NCBI GenBank assembly: GCA_963930775.1
Contig: OZ005689.1
Span: forward strand, 20,031,262-20,095,261
DNA: 64,000 nucleotides
Source of the DNA: Cliona cf. orientalis
Lineage: Eukaryota > Porifera > Demospongiae > Clionaida > Clionaidae
Reading direction: 5' to 3'
A model generated the notes under the pieces. That model did no database searches. It saw nothing but the letters and a program-made list of their open reading frames with translations, and was not told where the DNA came from. The position numbers were made by a program, and so were the translations under genes. Each line of letters opens with the position of its first letter. Position 1 is the stretch's first letter. Positions 56,901 to 64,000 of the stretch are shown in pieces.

Positions 56901-59900
56901 CTAACTGTAGTTGTATAAGTAGCTTCGTTAACAGCAATATTCTCCCTGTTTAGGGGATGAGAGAGTTATGTTTAATGGAGCCGGGAAGGCATTGTTTCAG
57001 GAGTTATGGAAATTGTGTAATAGTAAGCTCATTGGTAGGCAGTCCACAACGACAGACGAAACTGACTGGCTACACATCGCAGGGGTGAAGTTATCAGGTA
57101 TATCTGATTGTCTCCTCCTTTGCTCATGTGTCTTATGTAAGTCAATTTTCAGGTGTTCCTGATTTTTGCGTAAAAAATGAAAGCGATCCCCGTCATCCGG
57201 ACCTTCTAATTGCAGAAGTAAAGAGCGACTCACGAAATGGACAGCCTCAGCTGCTTTCGGAACTTTACGAGACCAGCCTGTTGTTTGGTTTTTTCCCAGT
57301 TGGTAGGCTGCAATAAATTTGGTACACTGTATGCTGGGGTGCAAATCTGAACTCGTAAAGTTTGGGAAACACCAGTTTTGCTTGCAGTTAGGCCTAATGG
57401 CCCAATTTCCGACAGTACATGTATGTTTCTGTTTATGACATGTACATTGAGAGTATAATGTATAGCACTGGGATAATCCCACCGAGTCCCTAGCCCGTTT
57501 TCCCCCAGATTTTACATAGTAAATGGTGTTGTACAATGGGAATACACACCCCTTGGCAAACTAGAAGTTGACATAATCCCTAGCCTCGTCCCCAGGCCAC
57601 TCCCACTTCTTCAATGTTACACGTAGAAGAGAGGGAAGGCTTGGGAGGCGAAATCACGTAAGTGCTATTGCGTAATCACTTTGTACACAAAAGATAGAAC
57701 CGTACCCAAACCATGAAAAACGGTGTTTGAAGTTCTTCGCTCACCTGGCCAGTACACGACTACATTTGACATCCAAGTACTGGAGATAGCGTCGATCGTG
57801 AGTAGAGACTTCAGACTGGATGATTGTCTGAGCGGCCGCAACAGACAAATAGACACAGCGATCGAGTTGAATGCTTTTGGTGGCTGTAAACTACTCCAGT
57901 TGATTCAGTTACTCTCCTGAACCAGTAGCAAAGGCTACCAAACGGCGAAATAGAGCCGTTTGTGCTATCGGTACAGTTTGGGTACGGTTCTATCTTTTGT
58001 GTACAAAGTGATTGCGCAATCATGCTCACATGATTTCGCCTCCCAGGACTTCCCTCTCCTCTGCATGTAACATTGAAGAAGTGTGAGTGGCCTAGGGATA
58101 AGGCTACATAATCCCTGTATAATAGACACATTGTACATGTATGATCACTACTACAGTAAACAATTGTTATTGCATGTTCCAGTAGAGTGACATCACGCAG
58201 CTACAGTATGGGGCCCATCCTGTAACTGACTTGTAGTATGTTTCATCCAAACTATTTGGTGTCTATCACATAGTAGTTTGCTAGCTCCTAACTGTCATGC
58301 ATGTCAGGGTATGTAGACTGAATATGGATCTGTTCATTCAGTGGGGGTAAAACTATATGTAAATTGGCCATATATATATCCATTAATGTTTGCAATGGCA
58401 ACTGATCCAGGCATACTACTTGTGACAAAACCAAAAGTAAGCCAAGTTTTCCTGTACGGAAGGTTTTGCTGTTCTAGTGCTCCTATCTTGCTGCCCTACC
58501 TGGCTGTGGATTCTTCAAGATTAAAGGCCTTACACCAATGAAACTGCTGCTTTTTTTCTTGCTTCTCAACTGTTTCTACCCAGGCCACAAGCACTCATCC
58601 GGGCAGCTCACCAGGCATGCCAGTTAGACAGCTGGCTACTATACAACCTGAACGGTCAGTGCGCCCCCGATACCCTTCCTCTTTCTTCTCGGGGCGCATC
58701 GACCGTTCAGGTTGTACACTGCCCACGTGCAATTTGTACCCTTCCCCTACCCTTCCCATACTTCGTACAGCAGCCAGCCAATCACGTGCAATTAAATACC
58801 AGGCTCCCCCTCTTTCTTCTCGCACGCGTTGAAAAAGATCGGGGCACCTGGGGGACGAGGCTACCTCAGTCATTAGTGCATACATGCACGCTGTGCAAGC
58901 CATAATGCAATGCACTTTATAATTTATGAGACTTAAAAAAAGTTACCTTAGTTGCTATAGTATCACACAGTTTCATGCATGTGCAAGCATACTTATACTG
59001 CCTGGCGCCCAAACAATGCAATGGAAATTTGCTTCTATTGAGGTGTATTACGGATATTGAATCGCCATAGGTGGTCCCTAGCTCATTGCCTCTAGATACA
59101 GCCCTCTGCTTTTCAGTTAAACTGGGTGCATATTGCATACCGTGTAGCTGGAAATATTGGTGGTCATTAGATTTGGCATCTTGGCCCTAAACAATGTGTT
59201 GGTAGAACAGTATCACCATATACATACATGCACGTGGTATAAATTTTGGCGGGTTTTAATTGGGCAGTTTCACCAAATTTAATTTCCTTCATAACTTGTT
59301 TTTTCTAATCTAGCACATACGTTCTTCCACTGTACAAGTATACAAGTATGCTTCATGTCACAAACATGGCATGGCAGCAGGCAACCATGTACCTTATGGA
59401 TTACCTGACCAACTCATGAATGTGGAACTAGGATGAATCACTTTGGTTGGTGCAAGCATTCCCCCATTCAAAATGCATAACATATGTTTAAGGATATATT
59501 GGATGAAACTGGCGTAAAGCTGCTGAAATAATCGATACTGCTAACATTTGTAACTGCCATCCCTCAGGGATTGATACAGAATTGTTAGCACTGTAGGAGG
59601 CACGGGTATTAGATAATCAGCAAGAATCTAGGCGTGAGTTGTAGTGGGATGAGCAGGATGACTTTTAGGAGCATGGAGTGATAACATACCAGGTGCATAG
59701 TATGCCGATGCTGGTGATATTTGTGACATGAAACATACTTGTATTTGTATATCATGTGTTTAAAACTGCTGGGTAATTTCTGTGCACCGTTAGCTTGCAT
59801 TAGACACAAATTACGATGGTTATCTTCACACTAACTATGATTCAAGGTGCTGAAAGAGCTCCACGTTCAAACTCGAGTCACAGTTACTGGAAAGGCATAA

Positions 59901-61077
59901 GACCATTTTGCAAACAATGGTCCCAGGCACCTAGTAGGAGTTATAGGAGGTGATCATGTTGGTCGCTTCACATATATGGCCCACCAAAGCGTACATGAGA
60001 CGTGGGGTTGATAGGAATAGTTGGACAAGTGGCTGTTTACACATTAATACAACATTTGTGACAATGATTGTACGTTAATACTGCTGTTTTTATTGTAGGA
60101 ATTCTTATGTGGCCATTTAATGTTGAGTTGTACCTATATGAAGAGAAGAAGGGGAGATACTCTCAGTATCGAACGGATATCTACTCGTTGAGTTCTGTTA
60201 TGGCACTGTTCAGACGAGCTGCCAGAGCTGTCGAGCTCATAGACACCAATATCTCGCTGCAGCATTTCCATATTGAGAAGAGACCAAAAGTACAGTGGTT
60301 TGCACAACATCTGTCCAGGGCTGTAGGCAGTAGCTCTCATATACATATAACATGTAGCATCTGTAGTTATCTTAGGCTATTCAGATACCAATTGTTACTC
60401 ACAGATTCTTGAGAGCTACAGCCCATCACCCTACCGCCCTGAACAACTGTTGTGCAAACTCATTTGGATTAGACTTTGGTCACAAATGCCAGTGCAACAT
60501 TCTCTATGAATGCTCTCACAGTAACAAACAGGTGGCCATACTTTGCTGTGGTTGTAGGTGCTATTAATTGAATTCTTGTGTCAGCCAATTAAGTTATGAC
60601 TCAGCTTGTAAACACAGGAGTACAATAATCCTTTTCAAGTAAAGCGCTGGTATGCAATTGAACGTGACATCACAGCTGGGGTACATTTCGTGGCCATCTT
60701 ATTTTTTTTTTGTGGGGATGCCATCACATTTAGTAATTTACTTCCTGTATGGTATTCAAAACAATGAAAATTTCAGCTCCACCTCCTTGTTGAAATCCAT
60801 ATGAATCTAAGTTACAAGCACACTATTATTCACCCTGTAAAATCGCCACAACAGTGAGTTCGAGAATGTGACATTATCCTTATAGATGGTCAAGTATCCC
60901 ATGATGGCAGCAGAATGTACCCCACCCGTGACGTCGGGAGAGTAGTACACTGAGTGTAATGATCAGTAGTGACATCAGTTATACTGTGATGATCAGTTTG
61001 AATGTAGTATGCTTGCATATTCAATTATTCATATGCAGGCGACCAAAGAAAGAGAAGAAAGAGTGGAAGTAGATCAG
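53968..61077 (+). CDS. Multi-exon gene with PD-(D/E)XK nuclease core
   Basis: Exons read from splice signals and phase: 53,968-53,994 (ATG, MESIYTQTK); 54,620-54,652; 54,713-54,757 (VVGFGRGRGRGHGLL, RG-rich); 55,179-55,187 (three codons); 55,240-55,250; 56,188-56,223; 56,293-56,497; 56,954-57,097; 57,153-57,302; 58,342-58,436; 60,099-60,322; 61,039-61,077. The joins from 56,293 to 58,436 agree in phase. Two joins do not: 55,250 to 56,188, and 58,436 to 60,099, where an exon is probably unseen. The core has an early helix Glu (L-F-Q-E-L-W), G-V-P-D, 17 residues later E-V-K, then a Q/L/E helix: the PD-(D/E)XK metal-dependent nuclease layout. The exon at 60,099 (WPFNVELYLYEEKK and on) is mostly helical. 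The RG segment suggests RNA or nucleic-acid binding. Function is unknown; the gene may continue past 61 kb. Confidence 0.65.
56293..58436 (+). CDS. Nuclease core exons of the 54-kb gene
   Basis: Four consecutive exons are the best-supported part: 56,293-56,497 (TTTTGCAG acceptor, GTAAGT donor, phase 1 out), 56,954-57,097 (GTTTAG acceptor, GTATAT donor), 57,153-57,302 (TTTTCAG acceptor, GTAGGC donor) and 58,342-58,436 (ATTCAG acceptor, GTAAGC donor). They encode YREPEIVVDVPRAWIV, then KALFQELWKLCNSKLIG, then GVPDFCVKNESDPRHPDLLI followed by A-E-V-K-S-D, then QPQLLSELYETSLLFG, then KLYVNWPYIYPLMFAM. The strand-PD, strand-ExK, helix order matches PD-(D/E)XK enzymes (metal-dependent cleavage of nucleic acid). 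A Mutator-type MITE (57,581-58,106) sits in the last of these introns. Confidence 0.7.
57581..58106. repeat. Mutator-type MITE with 9-bp target duplication, intronic
   Basis: Runs from TAGCCTCGTCCCCAGGCCAC to AGGGATAAGGCTA, flanked by CATAATCCC at 57,572-57,580 and 58,107-58,115. Subterminal inverted segments share GAGAGGGAAG and GGGAGGCGAAATCA. The interior is shared, inverted, with 48,290-48,604. 526 bp. Its open frames are not host genes. Confidence 0.88.
60660..60939. repeat. MITE-like inverted-repeat element (GGGGTACATT ends)
   Basis: GTGACATCACAGCTGGGGTA at the left and TACCCCACCCGTGACGTC at the right are inverted with a few mismatches, continuing into CATTTCGTGGCCATC/GATGGCAGCAGAATG. 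About 280 bp, in a putative intron of the 54-kb gene. Confidence 0.65.
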
Positions 61078-62561
61078 GTGGGTTCTAGCATAGATAATAC
61101 GTACACACGTGGATTTGAAACGAGTCCGTAAACCAAGGTTTTACGTGAATCACTCCTCACAACGGAGTATAACGGAGAGATTACGTAGTTCCATTTATTG
61201 TGGCAGACAGTTCAGCCTAAGCCATGCGAAAATTCGAGCACAGAAAGACTTTTCTTGCTTCAACTACAACCCCCGGCTCTTGAAAACATTGTGAACTAGG
61301 CAAGGCTCGATCTTCAACTCGAAAAACAAGAGAATGAACGAAACTGAAACTTACTCGGGAGTCAGTATCTACTCAGAAGCCAGTCACTGATGGCAGGTGT
61401 TATCTTCTAAAGAAAGGCCAGTCGAATAAAGTAGTATTTGTACCAAGTAGGTAGACTACAAGGCTGTATCACCAAACATAGTAGCCAAGTTGATAGTGAC
61501 TATCATAGACAGTAATCTAACACAAACGGAGGCCTGCTTCATGTCATTGGTCACCGAATAAAAGGCAAAAACTTACCCGTTCTTGGTAGAAAGGAAGCAC
61601 GATAGCATTTGCACCAAATTCTAACACCAATACAGTATTCGTAAACGCACAGTTTCTGCTGGTATTCTGTATTGTTTTGTAGATAATCTCACACAAATCT
61701 ATCTCAACGCTATATATGGGCATACTATGGCTTTTTGTTGCGAGGAGTGTAGTCTGTAATCTCTCCGTTAACTAACGTGTTTCATATCCACGTCCGTACG
61801 TATGTATTATGTATGGTTTTAGTTAAGAGATTAACTAACGTGGCAACTGAACGTACATGTACCTCACACTTAGCTGGCAACAAGTGTACTCGTCGTGCAT
61901 GAAGCCAAACGAGTGTCACACCATACATATCTACCTGAGGCCATCCAGAAAAAATACTTTGTTTCCGGTAGCCCGACCTGGGATCCTACCTACATGTAGC
62001 TGCAGGTCAGTCGGTCGGTGCTCAAGTAGGAGCCACTCCCATAAAGCCAGAATTGAGCTAGTTTGCTATACACGTGGCCAATTTTGGTCGAACACACCTA
62101 TTGACCTTTGGTAATTGGGTAACAAATACTTACTTAAAGTTGCAAACAAAGTGGGTCGGTCGGGTCATAGGAAACGAGGTATTTTATCTGGACGGCCTGA
62201 TCAGCGTAGTTCAGTGACTAATTATTGTTATACTATCGTACAGGTGGAGCTTGCAAGCCAATTCCCGTCCGAGGTCAGTTTTGATTATGATTACTATAGC
62301 TACGTACAAAAGGGTTGATCCAAATGTGCTCTAAATAAAAGTCATCCCAATCTATATTAATTTCTAAAGTCCGTACATCTTTAGAAAAAAATATGATTGT
62401 GATAATTTTGATAAAGTTTTAACCACCACAATATTCCTATATTTGGAAAATCTGGTGATATTTTGATTTTCAGTATTGCAGTATCATGGTAATATCAATA
62501 TACATGTATTGCCCAACTTTACCAATGGAACTATACCACCAGTTGAAAGTCATTTGTCATT
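61078..62561. other. No exon established; possible intron of the 54-kb gene
   Basis: No further exon could be chained with confidence. Plus-strand open frames of 60-85 codons at 61,109, 61,857 and 62,115 have no recognisable domain. A candidate exon with a TTGTAG acceptor at 63,226 (TQEGKINFYDLKWKN) was noted but ends in a weak donor. Confidence 0.3.
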
Positions 62562-62935
62562 TTTACCCACAAGGGGTAAAGCAATCGGTTTGTCTGTCTA
62601 TCGTCATCGTCGTCGTCATGAAAATTGCCATATCTCGAGTTCTAGACGTCTTTGCATGCTGTTAGCACAACCAATCGGTAGATATTGATGCAAAACCTGT
62701 TTTGCACGCTTCGAATTGCTCAAAAAGGCTCAGTAGTGCTACAAGTCGTGCATTTTCTGTTCAGCATGCCTGTGGTTTATCGACCACACCCCTCTTTAGT
62801 ATGCTGATGCGCATGCTCAAGCTCGGTGTTGGAAAGGGTCGTCAAGTCATGAAATAGCTATGCCTCAGAGTGTTGCAATACTCTGCTACAGTGGCTACAG
62901 AGTGCGCAGGGTATGTGCTCTACAGAGCTCTAGTT
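62562..62935 (+). repeat. Interspersed repeat family R1, copy 5 (full length)
   Basis: Starts CCCACAAGGGGTAAAGCAAT, contains GCCATATCTCGAGTTCTAGA and ends GGGTATGTGCTCTACAGAGC. An internal (GTC/ATC)n stretch at about 62,602-62,620 gives a simple repeat. Confidence 0.7.
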
Positions 62936-63534
62936 GAGAATGCCGTGCATGGTCATGGGCGTATGTTTCAAGTAGACATGCTATTAAATAAAAGTTTGAC
63001 AATTATATTGTAATGCTTCCTGTGTTAATTGTTATCTTTCAGCACACTAAAATCATGCAGCTATTCAGCCTCTTTTATATGCAGCACAAATCAATTGTGG
63101 AAGTAAATGTAGTGTGGCACAAAGGTCTGTTTCAGATAGACTTTTGCGACTAAAACCACACGCTGCTTTCTTCACAGTGAAGATTTCATGGCTTAACAGT
63201 GTGATCCCCATTGTTTGGTTTGTAGACTCAAGAAGGGAAAATAAACTTCTATGATTTAAAGTGGAAGAATGTTCTTTGGCCTTATTGGTGTTTACTGACC
63301 TACTGATCTTTGCCTCTATTATTACATTTTAATATTTTAATATCACATTCAGTATGGAAAGCTTTGAAATTTCAATTAAGTGCACAGGTGCATCACATTC
63401 CTTTCCTCCCTATTTCAATTATGCGCTCCTGGCTACACCAAAACTCGTTAAAGATAGGAGTATACATTTTCATAGGTTAGATGTATACTTTCATATCTCG
63501 TGTGACCAGTGACCAATGTCCAAGCTAGATAATG

Positions 63535-63776
63535 ACGGGGGTATAGATAACTTTTTAGTAGGGGGGGGCTTGAGCTGCCACGCCCATTTTATGACACACC
63601 TACTATTTGCATTGCCACATGGCAGTGCAACGGAGAAAATCATTTATTCCTGCACCCGAACACTCTAGCACAAATGAAATGGTCTCGGCATTGGTGGGTA
63701 TTACATAATATAGTTTAGAGTTGAAAATCTGGGGGCTTAGCCCCCCCCCCCCCCCCCCCAATTATCTACACCCTTG
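63535..63776. repeat. Inverted-repeat element with G/C-runs
   Basis: GGGTATAGATAACTTTTTAG with a G-run at the left and a C-run followed by AATTATCTACACCCTTG at the right are loosely inverted. CACGCCCATT and GGGGCTTAGCCCC boxes resemble those in the CACGCCC-type MITEs at 19,921 and 24,130. Confidence 0.5.
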
Positions 63777-63832
63777 AATGATAATTAATTTTATTATGTA
63801 CTGTGTACTAATTCTGTAATCTCTTTGGTCAG

Positions 63833-63862
63833 CTTCCATTGAATAAATCAACGTATTCGATG
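63833..63862 (+). CDS. Possible short exon near the window end
   Basis: CTTTGGTCAG acceptor, ten codons (LPLNKSTYSM) and a GTGAGT donor in phase 0, the phase left by the exon at 61,039-61,077. It could be a further exon of the 54-kb gene. Weak because the segment is short. Confidence 0.25.
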
Positions 63863-64000
63863 GTGAGTGTGGTTGGCTAGCAACGTAGTTAAGGCTGTGA
63901 ATGACGACTGCTGGTCGCAGAAAAGACTGAATTTGTCACCAAGGCGTCCCATACGCTTGCTACTTGGTAGTCTTACTCTAATGAATTTGGTTAAAAGGCA

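Noticed and set aside
57665-57920. Open frames on both strands near 57.7 kb, matched at 48.3 kb
   Set aside because: Both copies lie inside the same Mutator-type MITE, so they are element sequence, not genes.
1-64000. CRISPR array, operons or other prokaryotic features
   Set aside because: No regular spacer-repeat array and no compact co-directional genes; spliced exons and SINE heads show a eukaryotic genome.

Overview
The window reads as metazoan nuclear DNA, most likely from a marine invertebrate and possibly a sponge. It has short exons joined by GT-AG introns, no operons or ribosome binding sites, many TACATGTA-like words, tRNA-derived SINE heads, and a very dense load of small inverted-repeat DNA elements. 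The sponge suggestion rests on remembered similarity of the transposon proteins (Mutator-like transposase with Ulp1 protease, zinc-ribbon protein with basic repeats), not on a search.

Layout. 1-4.7 kb: G-rich repeats and inverted-repeat elements. 4.7-7.9 kb: a plus-strand gene whose C-terminal half looks like a PD-(D/E)XK-type nuclease fold, with one frameshift. 8-24 kb: no convincing gene, but many foldback hairpins, MITEs, microsatellites and two hammerhead ribozymes on the minus strand (10,031-10,106 and 17,924-17,982). 24.7-29.6 kb: an intron-containing minus-strand Mutator-like transposase gene with a C-terminal Ulp1-type SUMO protease and PHD finger, broken by five frame changes. 30-40 kb: SINE heads, a pogo-type MITE, a possible divergent promoter, a 1.4-kb inverted repeat enclosing two spliced exons, and MITEs with 9-bp target duplications of the Mutator kind. 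40.2-42.7 kb: an unrecognised minus-strand multi-exon gene. 43-53 kb: more MITEs and the relic of a zinc-ribbon transposon protein. 54-61 kb: a plus-strand gene with micro-exons, an RG-rich segment and a PD-(D/E)XK nuclease core, probably continuing past 61 kb.

How the parts fit. The MITEs sort by their ends. One set starts TAGCCTCGTCC, and three of its members have exact 9-bp duplications, so a Mutator-type transposase is the expected mobiliser. A second set of four unrelated interiors shares TACCGTA ends. A third set consists of near-perfect hairpins with different stems, several sharing AATAGTTAT ends and a GAG-rich apical motif. The two ribozymes imply that a ribozyme-bearing retroelement (Penelope-like elements and retrozymes are the known hosts) was active here, although no reverse transcriptase remains in view.

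Limits: exon structures were read by eye from splice signals and reading phase. No homology search, folding program or transcript data was used.
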